This document shows, piece by piece, positions 34,532 to 42,804 of a stretch of DNA of 48,947 bases. The translations under genes were made by a program, and so were the position numbers. Position 1 is the stretch's first letter. Each line of letters opens with the position of its first letter. The stretch spans positions 1 through 48,947 of the forward strand of contig JAIRSO010000057.1 in NCBI GenBank assembly GCA_031255415.1. The letters run 5' to 3'. The stretch is from Oscillospiraceae bacterium. Lineage in GTDB: Bacteria; Bacillota; Clostridia; Christensenellales; Aristaeellaceae. The notes beneath the pieces are model-generated. The model was not told where the DNA came from and made no database searches. It saw nothing but the letters and a program-made list of their open reading frames with translations.

Positions 34532-34600
34532 GCATGTCGATTCTGGTAAAGGAAACAGGGATAATCGGCGGCTCGCGCGGGCTGGGTTTATCATTAGGGC

Positions 34601-34629
34601 TTGTAATTGCGCGCGATGTCTGGTAGAAT
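34601..34629 (+). promoter_or_regulatory. secG promoter
   Basis: TTGTAA (34601-34606) and TAGAAT (34624-34629) are separated by 17 bases, with TG at 34621-34622 giving an extended -10. The leader to the secG ATG is about 26 bases. Confidence 0.75.
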
Positions 34630-34661
34630 ACTCACGCGACTATGAAGGGGGGACAAACCTC

Positions 34662-34898
34662 ATGCAGGCTATCAAGGTGCTGGCGACCGTGCTTCTGGTT
34701 ATATCGTCTTTGGTGGTGATCATTTCGGTGCTGTTGCAGCCTGGCGAAACGTCCGGGCTGGGAGCCATCGCGGGCGGCGCGGAGACGTTCTTCGGCAAGA
34801 ACAAGGCGAAGTCTTACGAGGGTAAGCTCGCGCTGGCTACCAAGGTCGCCGCAGGCGTGTTCTTGTGTATGTCGCTGGTCATTGCCGCCATCCACTGA
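34662..34898 (+). CDS. secG: Preprotein translocase subunit SecG
   Basis: SecG is the small third subunit of the SecYEG channel and aids protein export. The 78-residue protein has two membrane helices (about 5-24 and 57-76) joined by the conserved LLQPGETSGLGAIAGGAETF loop with the FFGKNKAK segment. The ATG at 34662 follows GGGGGG at about 10 bases, and a clear promoter lies upstream. Its end overlaps the presumed start of the ComEA-like gene. Confidence 0.93.
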   Translation: MQAIKVLATVLLVISSLVVIISVLLQPGETSGLGAIAGGAETFFGKNKAKSYEGKLALATKVAAGVFLCMSLVIAAIH

Positions 34899-35253
34899 TA
34901 AGCTGGGACGGCTGATCCGTTATGCCCTGGGGTTGTTATGCGCCGCCGCGCTGGGCGTCGGCGTTGTTTGTTTAATCGAATCCCGCCCCAGTCCGTTCCC
35001 GGATTATAACGCCGCGGCGCGCGCCGTTCCCTCCATCGTCTCCGACCGCACGGGCGGCCGGCTGGATCTCAACGCCGCGAACGCCGCGCTGCTGGACGAT
35101 CTGCCGGGCATAGGCTCGGCGCTGGCCTTGAGGATCATCGAGTACCGCTCCCTGGTCGGATCGTTCACCGACGAGCGCGAGCTTAACCGCGTGAACGGCA
35201 TAGGCGTTAAAACAAGCGAGAAAATATATCCTCTCGTATACGCCGGAGAATAA
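34882..35253 (+). CDS. ComEA-like helix-hairpin-helix membrane protein
   Basis: The protein has about 123 residues: one N-terminal membrane helix (about 12-32) and a double helix-hairpin-helix DNA-binding domain (LDLNAANAALLDDLPGIG, then VNGIGVKTSEKI). ComEA proteins bind incoming DNA outside the membrane during transformation, but they usually carry an SLBB domain between the helix and the HhH part. That domain is missing here. No ATG is available before the helix. TTG at 34882 overlaps the secG stop, and the start is therefore tentative. No other competence genes are in view. Confidence 0.82.
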   Translation: MPPSTDKLGRLIRYALGLLCAAALGVGVVCLIESRPSPFPDYNAAARAVPSIVSDRTGGRLDLNAANAALLDDLPGIGSALALRIIEYRSLVGSFTDERELNRVNGIGVKTSEKIYPLVYAGE

Positions 35254-35325
35254 AAGCGGCGGCCTTCATCGTTAAATGGCTAAGCCGTAACATAACGGCG
35301 GGAACGGAAGGTCGGTGAGCGGTTG

Positions 35326-35874
35326 ATGAAGTATCTGCGCAGGTTCCTGTGGTTCGTCACGGTGCGCCTATTCGGCGCGTGCGTCATTGGCGCTATACTG
35401 GTCGTCGCGTTCTACACGGCGATGAACATAACCAATATCACGGTGCTGGCTAAGGACGGAATGCTTGCCCGCGCGCAGGTGATACTGGGCGTGGAGGACG
35501 ATCCAAACATGCTGGCGAAGTTCTTCACGCTGGAGTGCCTGACCCGCGACGCGCGCGTTGGCGTGGCGCTGGCAGGCGAGTCGCCTTATGCCGATTACGA
35601 TATCCGGGGCATGGATCATCGGCTGAACTTCGAATGGATGTGGACATGGCCTTGGGATAACACGGCCAGCGCTACGGCGGTCGAGCGCATGCCGATGATC
35701 GACGGGCGCGTGAAATCCGCCAGGCGCGAGGCCGTCGTCGAGACGCGCGGCGAGTCCGCCGTGACCCCTCCGCCATGGAACCCGGTTCGGTACCGCATAA
35801 CCTTCTCGCGCGAAAACGGGCGGTGGATCATATCCGCTGTAAACGCCGCCGAAGACCAGCCTTCTCCCGAATGA
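35326..35874 (+). CDS. Membrane-anchored protein of unknown function
   Basis: The protein has about 182 residues. A basic N-terminus (KYLRRFLWF) precedes one membrane helix (about 12-34), followed by an extracytoplasmic region. That region has the Trp-rich FEWMWTWPWDN segment and a C-terminal YRITFSRENGRWIISAVN stretch recalling NTF2-like or DUF4829-type folds. I do not recognise the family. Its stop overlaps the dusB start (ATGA), so the two are co-translated, but no function follows from that. Confidence 0.72.
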   Translation: MKYLRRFLWFVTVRLFGACVIGAILVVAFYTAMNITNITVLAKDGMLARAQVILGVEDDPNMLAKFFTLECLTRDARVGVALAGESPYADYDIRGMDHRLNFEWMWTWPWDNTASATAVERMPMIDGRVKSARREAVVETRGESAVTPPPWNPVRYRITFSRENGRWIISAVNAAEDQPSPE

Positions 35875-36836
35875 TCCCGCCGCGCCTAGTCTGCCTCGCG
35901 CCTATGGCGGGGATCACGTCCTGGCCGATGCGGCTCTTGTGCCGAGAGATGGGATGCGCCTATGCGTCTACGGAGATGGTCTCCGTCAAGAGCGTGAAGC
36001 GCGCGCCGGACTCGCCCGCGCTGGCGTGCCTGTTCGAGCGCGGAAGCGAGGACGGTTTGCTGGCGCTGCAGCTGTTCGGCGCGGAGCCGGAGGATTTCGC
36101 TGAAGCTATATCAACGCTGGACGCGCGCGGGATACTGGCGCGGTTCGGCGCGATCGATATCAATATGGGTTGTCCCGCGCCAAAGGTGACCCGCGCCGGA
36201 GCCGGGAGCGCGTTGCTGAACGATCTCCCTCGAGCCGCCGCCATTATCGCCGCGACGGTGCGCGCGGCGGACGCTGCGCGGAGCGGGACGCCCGTCACGG
36301 TCAAGACGCGGCTGGGATGGGATGCGCGCGACGGTTCCGCCGAGCGTCTCGCGAGACTAGCCCGCGATGAGGGCGCGGCCTCCATAACCATCCACGGCAG
36401 GACCCGCGCGGCGATGTACTCCGGCGCTGTCGATCTGGAAGGCATAGCGCGGGTGAAGTCCGCCGTATCGATCCCCGTTATCGGAAACGGAGACGTAGCC
36501 TCCGCAGCCGACGCTGAACGGATGATCCGCGAGACGGGCGTTGACGGGGTGATGATCGGGCGCGCGGCTATCGGCAATCCTTGGGTGTTTAGGAGCGTGT
36601 CGCGCGGCGAGCCTCCGCCGCCGCCGGGCGAGCGGTTATATACGGCTCTGCGGCACGCGCGGGAGCATTGCCTCTGGCGCGGCGAGGCGCGCGGCATGGT
36701 CGAGCTTCGCGGGCAGCTGGGATGGTACGCGCGCGGGCTGTCCGGAGCCGCGAAGTGGCGCGCAGCCGCCAGCAGGCTGACCTGCGCGCGCGAACTGGAA
36801 ACCCTGATCAAGACGGTCGTTAATGAAGAAATATAA
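35871..36836 (+). CDS. dusB: tRNA-dihydrouridine synthase (DusB type)
   Basis: This flavoenzyme reduces specific uridines in the tRNA D-loop. The 321-residue protein has an FMN-binding TIM barrel starting LAPMAGITSWPMR, the catalytic cysteine Cys101 in INMGCPAPKVT, and VKTRLGWD, ITIHGRTRAAMYSG and IPVIGNGDV in the expected order. I chose the ATG at 35871, which overlaps the previous stop. The ORF is open further upstream, but that part duplicates the previous gene in another frame. The dusB-greA-lysS order is common in Firmicutes. Confidence 0.94.
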   Translation: MIPPRLVCLAPMAGITSWPMRLLCREMGCAYASTEMVSVKSVKRAPDSPALACLFERGSEDGLLALQLFGAEPEDFAEAISTLDARGILARFGAIDINMGCPAPKVTRAGAGSALLNDLPRAAAIIAATVRAADAARSGTPVTVKTRLGWDARDGSAERLARLARDEGAASITIHGRTRAAMYSGAVDLEGIARVKSAVSIPVIGNGDVASAADAERMIRETGVDGVMIGRAAIGNPWVFRSVSRGEPPPPPGERLYTALRHAREHCLWRGEARGMVELRGQLGWYARGLSGAAKWRAAASRLTCARELETLIKTVVNEEI

Positions 36837-36857
36837 ATCAACGCGGGAGGCCTTACA

Positions 36858-37346
36858 ATGGACGACGTGAAGAACAGGCCGATTATCTCGGCCGACGGAC
36901 TGGCCAAACTGGAACAGGAGCTGTATTTCTACCGCACGGTCAAGCGCAAGGAAGTGGCCGAGCAGATAAAACAGGCGATCTCCTTCGGCGACTTGAGCGA
37001 GAACGCGGAGTACGACGAGGCGAAGAACGAACAGTCGCGCATCGAAGGCCACATCAACTATCTGGAAAACACGATCCGCAACGCGATCGTGATCGACGCG
37101 GCGGACGTGAGCACGGAGATGGTCGGCGTGGGCAGCGTGGTTAAGGTGCGCGACGTTAAGACCGGATACGAGAGCGAATTCCAGATCGTAGGCGAGACCG
37201 AGTCCGATCCGCTCGAGGATAAGATATCCAACGAGTCCCCAGTGGGCGCGGCGCTGATGGGACAGCGCAGCGGCGCGAATATCACCTTCGCGGTGCCGGA
37301 CGGGCTGCGCACGCTGCAGATTATCGAAATCAGAAGGGCTGATTGA
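36858..37346 (+). CDS. greA: Transcription elongation factor GreA
   Basis: GreA enters the secondary channel of RNA polymerase and stimulates cleavage of backtracked transcripts. The 162-residue protein has the N-terminal coiled coil, with the acidic tip and GDLSENAEYDEAKNEQ signature at about residues 44-60. The C-terminal FKBP-like domain ends in the ESPVGAALMGQ region. GGGAGG lies upstream of the ATG. It sits between dusB and lysS. Confidence 0.96.
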   Translation: MDDVKNRPIISADGLAKLEQELYFYRTVKRKEVAEQIKQAISFGDLSENAEYDEAKNEQSRIEGHINYLENTIRNAIVIDAADVSTEMVGVGSVVKVRDVKTGYESEFQIVGETESDPLEDKISNESPVGAALMGQRSGANITFAVPDGLRTLQIIEIRRAD

Positions 37347-37347
37347 T

Positions 37348-38805
37348 TTGTATAGCGAACAAGAGTCGATCCGCCGCGCGAAACTGGAGTCGCTCCGAGC
37401 CGCCGGCGGCGATCCATACCTGATAACGAAATACCCCGTCACGTTCAACAGCGAGGAAATCCGCGAACGCTTTGACGAGTTGGAAGGCGCGGACGTAACG
37501 ATAGCCGGGCGCGTGCTCTCGCGCCGCGTGATGGGCAAGGCCTCGTTCGCGCACCTGCTGGACGGCGGCGGCATGATCCAGATATACGTAAAGCGCGACG
37601 ATACGGGCGAGGAAGCCTACGCGGCGTTCAAGGATTGGGATATAGGCGACGTGATCGGCGTGAAGGGCTTCGCGTTCCGAACCCAGAAGGGCGAGATCTC
37701 CGTTCACGCGCGCGAGCTTACGCTGCTATCCAAAGCGCTAAAACCTCTGCCCGAAAAGTTCCACGGCCTGCAGGACGCCGATCTTAGATACCGCCAGCGG
37801 TACGTCGATCTGATCGTCAGCCCGCGCTCCCGCGACGTGTTTGTAAAGCGCGCGAGGATCATCGCGGCTCTGCGCGAGTTTTTGGACTCGCGCGGGTTCC
37901 TCGAGGTCGATACCCCCATACTGCACACGCTGGAGACCGGCGCTGCGGCAAGACCGTTCACGACGCGCCACAACACGCTGGATATCCCGATGTACCTGCG
38001 CATCGAGCTGGAGCTGAACCTGAAGCGGCTGATAGTCGGCGGGTTTGACAAGGTGTACGAGGTGGGGCGGATATTCCGCAACGAGGGCATGGATCAGCGG
38101 CATAACCCCGAGTTCACGATGATCGAGACGTATCAGGCCTACGCCGACTACAGCGACGTGATGCGGATGGTCGAAGAGATGCACGAGTTCGTGGCGATGA
38201 GGGTGATCGGCTCGACCGACGTGGTCTATCAAGGCGAGACGATACATCTAGCCGCGCCGTGGAGGCGGGTGAGCATGACCGACGCGGTGCGCGAGGCCAG
38301 CGGTATCGATCCGGAATTGTGGACGGACGACGGTCAAGCGCGCGCCGAGCTCGCCCAGAAGGGCGTTCGCGCCGAGTCTGGAGCGACGCGCGGCGACTGT
38401 CTGGAAGCGCTGTTCGACGCGTTCGTCGAGCAGACTTTGCGCCAGCCGACGTTCGTGACGGAGTATCCGGTCGAGATATCCCCTCTAGCCAAGCGCGTGC
38501 CGGGCAAGCCTCACCTAACTGAGCGGTTTGAATACTTCATGCTGGGCGGCGAGTATGGCAACGCGTTCAGCGAGTTGAACGATCCGATAGACCAGCGGGA
38601 GCGGTTTGAAAAGCAGGTGGCGGCGCGCCGCGCTTTGAACGACGGACGCGATCCCCGAGTGGACGAGGATTATCTGGACGCGCTGGAATACGGCATGCCT
38701 CCGACGGGGGGATTAGGGTTCGGCGTGGATCGGCTGGTGATGCTGCTGACCGACTCGCCGTCGATACGCGACGTGCTGCTGTTCCCGACCATGAAGCCGA
38801 GGTGA
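37348..38805 (+). CDS. lysS: Lysine--tRNA ligase (class II)
   Basis: The enzyme charges tRNA-Lys. The 485-residue protein has an N-terminal OB-fold anticodon-binding domain (about 50-140) and a class II catalytic core. The core has motif 1 near FLEVDTPILH, motif 2 as FRNEGMDQRHNPEFT and motif 3 near GLGFGVDRLVMLL. No ATG fits the N-terminus. TTG at 37348, one base after the greA stop and preceded by AAGGG, is the probable start. No T-box is present here, unlike valS. Confidence 0.95.
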   Translation: MYSEQESIRRAKLESLRAAGGDPYLITKYPVTFNSEEIRERFDELEGADVTIAGRVLSRRVMGKASFAHLLDGGGMIQIYVKRDDTGEEAYAAFKDWDIGDVIGVKGFAFRTQKGEISVHARELTLLSKALKPLPEKFHGLQDADLRYRQRYVDLIVSPRSRDVFVKRARIIAALREFLDSRGFLEVDTPILHTLETGAAARPFTTRHNTLDIPMYLRIELELNLKRLIVGGFDKVYEVGRIFRNEGMDQRHNPEFTMIETYQAYADYSDVMRMVEEMHEFVAMRVIGSTDVVYQGETIHLAAPWRRVSMTDAVREASGIDPELWTDDGQARAELAQKGVRAESGATRGDCLEALFDAFVEQTLRQPTFVTEYPVEISPLAKRVPGKPHLTERFEYFMLGGEYGNAFSELNDPIDQRERFEKQVAARRALNDGRDPRVDEDYLDALEYGMPPTGGLGFGVDRLVMLLTDSPSIRDVLLFPTMKPR

Positions 38806-38812
38806 TATATAT

Positions 38813-39547
38813 ATGACCGCTGCGGTGCGCACCCCTATCAATAGGAAACGTATACGGGATCACTTTACTTACGCGTTCTGGAAGTACGCCCTTCTGGTCA
38901 TAACCGGCGTGTTCGGCTGGAACCTTATCTATTCGGTCACCGCGTACCGTCCGCCGAAGGATAGAAAGGTGGACGTGTATCTGGTTACCAGCGCCGTCGA
39001 GTCGGAGGCGACTGAGAGGCTGGCGGAGTTAGCCGCGCCCGCGTTCCCCGACATGGAGGCGCTCAACTTCATGACCATCGCGATGGGCGCGATGGACGAT
39101 TACTACGCGAATATGCAGTTGACCACCTACATCGGCGCGCAGGAGGGCGATTTGTATCTGATGCCATGGGATCGATTCCAGACGTTCGCGCGCAGCGGGC
39201 TGTTCGTTCCGCTGGACGAATGGATAGAGGATGGCTCGTTGAACCTGCGGGGTATCGATCCGGGCGGCGGCAGGCTAGCCGTAACCGACGAGGATGAGGA
39301 CACGTCGGGGGAGCTTCATATATACGGCGTGCCCGCCGAGACGCTGTACGGCTTGTTCGATCAAGGCGTGGACAACCGGGGGTTATGGATAGGCGTGACG
39401 GCTTACTCCGGCAACCTGCCCAACGCGGTGAAGATGGCCGGTTGGTTTATAAGCGAGTTCAAGACGGAGAAACCACAGTGGCTGATCGATTACGAGGCTT
39501 TGCAGCCCGATCCCGTTCCGGACGGCGAGACGCTGCCGTCATATTGA
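38813..39547 (+). CDS. Membrane-anchored protein with a binding-protein-like domain
   Basis: The 244-residue protein has a basic N-terminus, one membrane helix (about 22-45) and an extracytoplasmic region of about 195 residues. Segments such as QEGDLYLMPWDRFQTF and GLFVPLDEWIEDG resemble the way sugar-type solute-binding proteins report on their ligand. The protein is too short for a full binding protein, and no ligand is evident. GAGGTG precedes the ATG by 7 bases. It lies between lysS and the ABC exporter and could work with that exporter, but this is inference. Confidence 0.68.
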   Translation: MTAAVRTPINRKRIRDHFTYAFWKYALLVITGVFGWNLIYSVTAYRPPKDRKVDVYLVTSAVESEATERLAELAAPAFPDMEALNFMTIAMGAMDDYYANMQLTTYIGAQEGDLYLMPWDRFQTFARSGLFVPLDEWIEDGSLNLRGIDPGGGRLAVTDEDEDTSGELHIYGVPAETLYGLFDQGVDNRGLWIGVTAYSGNLPNAVKMAGWFISEFKTEKPQWLIDYEALQPDPVPDGETLPSY

Positions 39548-39551
39548 CATA

Positions 39552-39563
39552 CTGTTTATGTAA
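39552..39563. promoter_or_regulatory. Small palindrome before the ABC exporter gene
   Basis: GTTTATGTAAAC has perfect GTTTA/TAAAC arms. It lies 19 bases before the ABC transporter start and could be a regulator site. No promoter of good spacing accompanies it. Confidence 0.3.
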
Positions 39564-39581
39564 ACGGAAAGGTTGACGCTC

Positions 39582-41321
39582 ATGGCATGGGCCTCGCGAC
39601 TGGTGCGCATGGCGCGCAAACACTGGAAGTACCTGATATACGCCGTGATCGGTTTGATCGGCGCGGCGGCGTTCAACCTCGTCACGCCCAGCGTGGTGCG
39701 TTCGTTGACCGCCGCGATGACCGGACCCGCCGCGGTATTGACCGGGAGACTGCTGGCAGGGTACGCCGCGCTGCTGGTCGGCGCGTACCTGGCGCGCGCG
39801 TTCTGCCGGTTTCTGGCGATGTATTTCAGCCATGTGGCGGCGTGGAGCTTCGTTGCCGAGTTAACGTTTCAGATATATGACAAACTCCAGCGGCTAAGTA
39901 TGCGTTATTTCCAGGACAAGCAGACAGGCCAACTGATGAGCCGCATGGTCAACGACAGCCGCGCGATCGAGCAGTTGGTCGCTCACGCTCTGCCCGATCT
40001 ATGCTCCAGCGTGCTGATCATAGCGGGCGTGGTCGTGATGCTGTTCCGGATCGATCCGATGCTGGCGGCGCTGTCGTTGTCTCCCGTGCCGCTGGTGCTG
40101 TTCGCGGGCACGTTCTTCTCAAAGAAGGTCTCGCCGCTGTTCCGGATCAACGCGCGGACGCTGGGCGATATCAACGGCGAGCTGCAGGATCGATTATCCG
40201 GCATGAAGGAGATACAGGCCTTCGGGCAGGAGGATCGCGAGACGGAGCGGTTGGACTCGCTGCGCGCAAGATACGCGGACGTGAATATCAAGGCCAACTT
40301 TGCGGCCGGGCTGTTTCATCCGGGCATAGAGTTCCTGACCTCGCTGGGCACGGTGGTGGTAGTGGGCGTGGGCGGGATGCTGGCGCTGCGCGGGCGCATG
40401 AACGCCGCCGACGTGGTCGGGTTCCTGATGTATCTATCATTGTTCTACCAGCCGCTGACCACGCTGGCGCGGCTGGCTGAAGACGTGCAGACCACGTTCG
40501 CCGGCGCGGTGCGCGTGTTCGAGATCCTCGACGCGACCAGCGAGATCCAGGATAAGCCCGACGCGATCGCGCTGGGCAGGGTAGAGGGCGCGGTGAGGTT
40601 TGACGGCGTGTCCTTCGCGTATGACCTGAAGGAGCCTGTGCTCGATCAAGTATCGTTCGACGCGAAGCCCGGGCAGATGATAGCGCTGGTCGGTCCGACG
40701 GGAGTGGGCAAGACCACCCTGATCGCGCTGTTGGAGCGGTTCTACGATCCCACTTACGGCAGGATCAGGATCGACGGGCACGATATCCGCGACGTGACCG
40801 TAGCCTCGCTTCGCGAGCAGATATCGATAGTATTGCAGGATGTGTTCCTGTTCCACGGCACTATCGCCGATAACATTGCGTATGGCGCGCCGGACGCGAC
40901 CCGCGAGAGGATCGAGGAGGCTGCGAGGACCGCGCGCGCGGACGATTTCATCCGCGCAATGCCCGACGGTTACGATACGATGGTGGGCGAGCGCGGACTG
41001 CGCCTGTCCGGCGGGCAGAAACAGCGCATAGCTATCGCGCGCGCGATACTGCGCGACGCGCCGATACTAGCGCTGGACGAGGCGACCTCGGCTGTCGACG
41101 CGGAGACCGAAGCGGAGATCCAGCTGGCTATCGAGCATTTAGCCGGCAAGCGCACGCTGTTGGTTATCGCGCATCGGTTATCGACCGTAGCCAGCGCGGA
41201 TCAGATACTCGTGCTGGAGCGCGGGCGGGTGGTTCAGCGCGGGCGGCACGAGGAATTGATCCAGGAAGAGGGTATGTATAAACGGCTGTACGAGGCGCAG
41301 AGGAACCGAATCAGCGTGTGA
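39582..41321 (+). CDS. ABC transporter, fused permease and ATPase (MsbA/multidrug type)
   Basis: This half-transporter of 579 residues should work as a dimer. Six membrane helices (about 15-310) precede the ATPase domain. That domain has Walker A GPTGVGKTTL, Q-loop ISIVLQDVFLFHG, signature LSGGQKQRIAIARA, Walker B ILALDEATSAVD and the H-loop VIAHRLST. The type exports lipids, drugs or peptides, and the substrate is unknown. The ATG at 39582 follows GGAAAGG by 9 bases; a TTG at 39573 is in frame but too close to that SD. Confidence 0.95.
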   Translation: MAWASRLVRMARKHWKYLIYAVIGLIGAAAFNLVTPSVVRSLTAAMTGPAAVLTGRLLAGYAALLVGAYLARAFCRFLAMYFSHVAAWSFVAELTFQIYDKLQRLSMRYFQDKQTGQLMSRMVNDSRAIEQLVAHALPDLCSSVLIIAGVVVMLFRIDPMLAALSLSPVPLVLFAGTFFSKKVSPLFRINARTLGDINGELQDRLSGMKEIQAFGQEDRETERLDSLRARYADVNIKANFAAGLFHPGIEFLTSLGTVVVVGVGGMLALRGRMNAADVVGFLMYLSLFYQPLTTLARLAEDVQTTFAGAVRVFEILDATSEIQDKPDAIALGRVEGAVRFDGVSFAYDLKEPVLDQVSFDAKPGQMIALVGPTGVGKTTLIALLERFYDPTYGRIRIDGHDIRDVTVASLREQISIVLQDVFLFHGTIADNIAYGAPDATRERIEEAARTARADDFIRAMPDGYDTMVGERGLRLSGGQKQRIAIARAILRDAPILALDEATSAVDAETEAEIQLAIEHLAGKRTLLVIAHRLSTVASADQILVLERGRVVQRGRHEELIQEEGMYKRLYEAQRNRISV

Positions 41322-41347
41322 ATCGTTTAATTAGCGTGAAACGTTTA
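41318..41347 (+). repeat. Direct repeat after the ABC exporter gene
   Basis: GTGAATCGTTTA (41318-41329) and GTGAAACGTTTA (41336-41347) agree at 11 of 12 bases with an 18-base period. The second copy contains the palindrome AAACGTTT. The repeat could bind a regulator, or be a chance duplication. Confidence 0.35.
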
Positions 41348-41369
41348 TATGGCGAAAGGGGTGGACGGC

Positions 41370-41588
41370 ATGCAGCCCACCGTTACCCATAAGGCGGCAA
41401 GGCGGATGATGCGGTACAAGGTGGTCGGCGGGGTGCTGGATTTCATGGGCGTGGCCGGGTGCACGTTCCTGATACTAGCGCTGGTAGTGCTGCTGATCAA
41501 CCTGGTCACTTGGGTGCGCGCCGATCTGACGCAGGTTTTCGCCGATTATTATAAGAACGTGACGGACGCGGTGATCATAGGCCGCTAG
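41370..41588 (+). CDS. Small single-helix membrane protein
   Basis: The 72-residue protein begins MQPTVTHKAARRMMRYK, a basic stretch, followed by one hydrophobic helix (about 27-50) and a short outer tail. I do not recognise it. The ATG at 41370 follows AAAGGGGTGG; an earlier ATG at 41349 has no SD. It may be a small partner of the ABC exporter just upstream. Confidence 0.6.
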   Translation: MQPTVTHKAARRMMRYKVVGGVLDFMGVAGCTFLILALVVLLINLVTWVRADLTQVFADYYKNVTDAVIIGR

Positions 41589-41606
41589 CGTTATGGTTAT
41601 TAAGCC

Positions 41607-42179
41607 GTGACGGTATCGTGGGAGGAACTCCTAGCGTCGATCGCGTCGTGCGAGCGGTGCAGGCTTGGAGCGTCGCGCCGTAACGTCGTGCCTGGCGAAG
41701 GCAGCGTCAGCGCGAAGCTGATGCTCATAGGCGAAGGCCCCGGCGCGAACGAGGACGAGCAGGGTCGGCCGTTCGTTGGAGCGGCTGGAGAACTGCTCAC
41801 GCGCATGATAGAGGCTATCGGGATGAGGCGCGAGGATTGTTACATAGCCAACGTGGTCAAGTGCCGCCCGCCCAGGAACCGCGCGCCTGAAGCGGACGAG
41901 GCTGAAGCGTGTCTGCCGTATCTGCGCGCGCAGGTCGCGCTGGTCAAACCGATGGTGATAGTCCTGCTGGGAGCGACGGCGGTGAGGCACACGCTGGGCG
42001 AGGGGTTCCGCGTCACGAGGGACAGGGGTCGATTCACGGAGCGCGCGGGGGTGTTCATGATGCCGACGTTCCATCCGGCGGCTTTGCTGCGCGACGAATC
42101 AAAAAAACGCCCCGCTTGGGAGGATTTCAAGGCTGTTCGGGACAGACTATATCTGCTTTCACAATCGCAAAGCGTATAA
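41607..42179 (+). CDS. Uracil-DNA glycosylase, family 4 (Fe-S type)
   Basis: The enzyme removes uracil from DNA to start base-excision repair. The 190-residue protein shows the four cluster cysteines of family 4 at 15, 18, 86 and 102 (SCERC, VVKCRPP and EACLP). The catalytic motif GEGPGANEDEQGRPFVGAAG lies at about 42-61, and the DNA-binding motif TFHPAALLR is near the C-terminus. It starts at GTG 41607 with little SD. A second, cluster-less paralogue follows 40 bases downstream. Confidence 0.93.
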   Translation: MTVSWEELLASIASCERCRLGASRRNVVPGEGSVSAKLMLIGEGPGANEDEQGRPFVGAAGELLTRMIEAIGMRREDCYIANVVKCRPPRNRAPEADEAEACLPYLRAQVALVKPMVIVLLGATAVRHTLGEGFRVTRDRGRFTERAGVFMMPTFHPAALLRDESKKRPAWEDFKAVRDRLYLLSQSQSV

Positions 42180-42219
42180 TTGTACATTATACATAAATAC
42201 ATAAGCGCGGGAGGTTTCG

Positions 42220-42804
42220 ATGGCTGCGACGTTGGATCGGCTGCGCAAGGAATGTCAGGATTTCTTTCGCAAGATATACGTGGGCGAGGATCGCGTGCTG
42301 GTGTTTGGCGAGGGCGCGCCGAGCGCGCAGTGGATGCTGATAGGCGAAGCGCCGGGAGAGCAGGAGGCGCTGCAAGGCCGTCCGTTCGTGGGCAAGGCGG
42401 GCAAGCAGCTTGACGCGTTCCTTGACGCGCTGAAGCTTGATCGCGGCGCGCTGTATATCACCAACGCGGTGAAGTTCCGGCCTACCAGGATTAGCGCGGC
42501 GGGGCGGACGGTTAATCGCGCGCCTACGCAGGAAGAGATTGGATTGTGGCAGCCGTGGCTCAGGCGCGAGATAGACGCGGTGAAGCCTCGGCTTATCGTG
42601 ACGCTGGGCAATACCGCGCTTCGCGCGGCGACGGGGGACGCGCTGTTGATCGGCGACGCTCACGGCAGGATCATCGAGGATCATGATCCGCCCGTGTTCG
42701 CGCTGTATCACCCAGCCGCCGTGATATATAGACGCGCGCTGCAGGATACCTATCAGCAAGATCTGGCGACGCTGCGGGATGTTATGGGTGAGATGATACG
42801 GTAG
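42220..42804 (+). CDS. Uracil-DNA glycosylase paralogue lacking the Fe-S cysteines
   Basis: The 194-residue protein is related to the preceding gene. It keeps the active-site motif [20 protein letters not shown], aligned at the same residue numbers, and a C-terminal YHPAA. Only one cysteine is left (Cys12). The cluster position Cys86 of the neighbour is Phe86 here, and the N-terminal CxxC is gone. It also carries an extra [17 protein letters not shown] segment. It may be an active glycosylase without a cluster, or have another base specificity. Its 3' end overlaps the convergent transpeptidase gene by 23 bases. GGGAGG precedes the ATG. Confidence 0.88.
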   Translation: MAATLDRLRKECQDFFRKIYVGEDRVLVFGEGAPSAQWMLIGEAPGEQEALQGRPFVGKAGKQLDAFLDALKLDRGALYITNAVKFRPTRISAAGRTVNRAPTQEEIGLWQPWLRREIDAVKPRLIVTLGNTALRAATGDALLIGDAHGRIIEDHDPPVFALYHPAAVIYRRALQDTYQQDLATLRDVMGEMIR

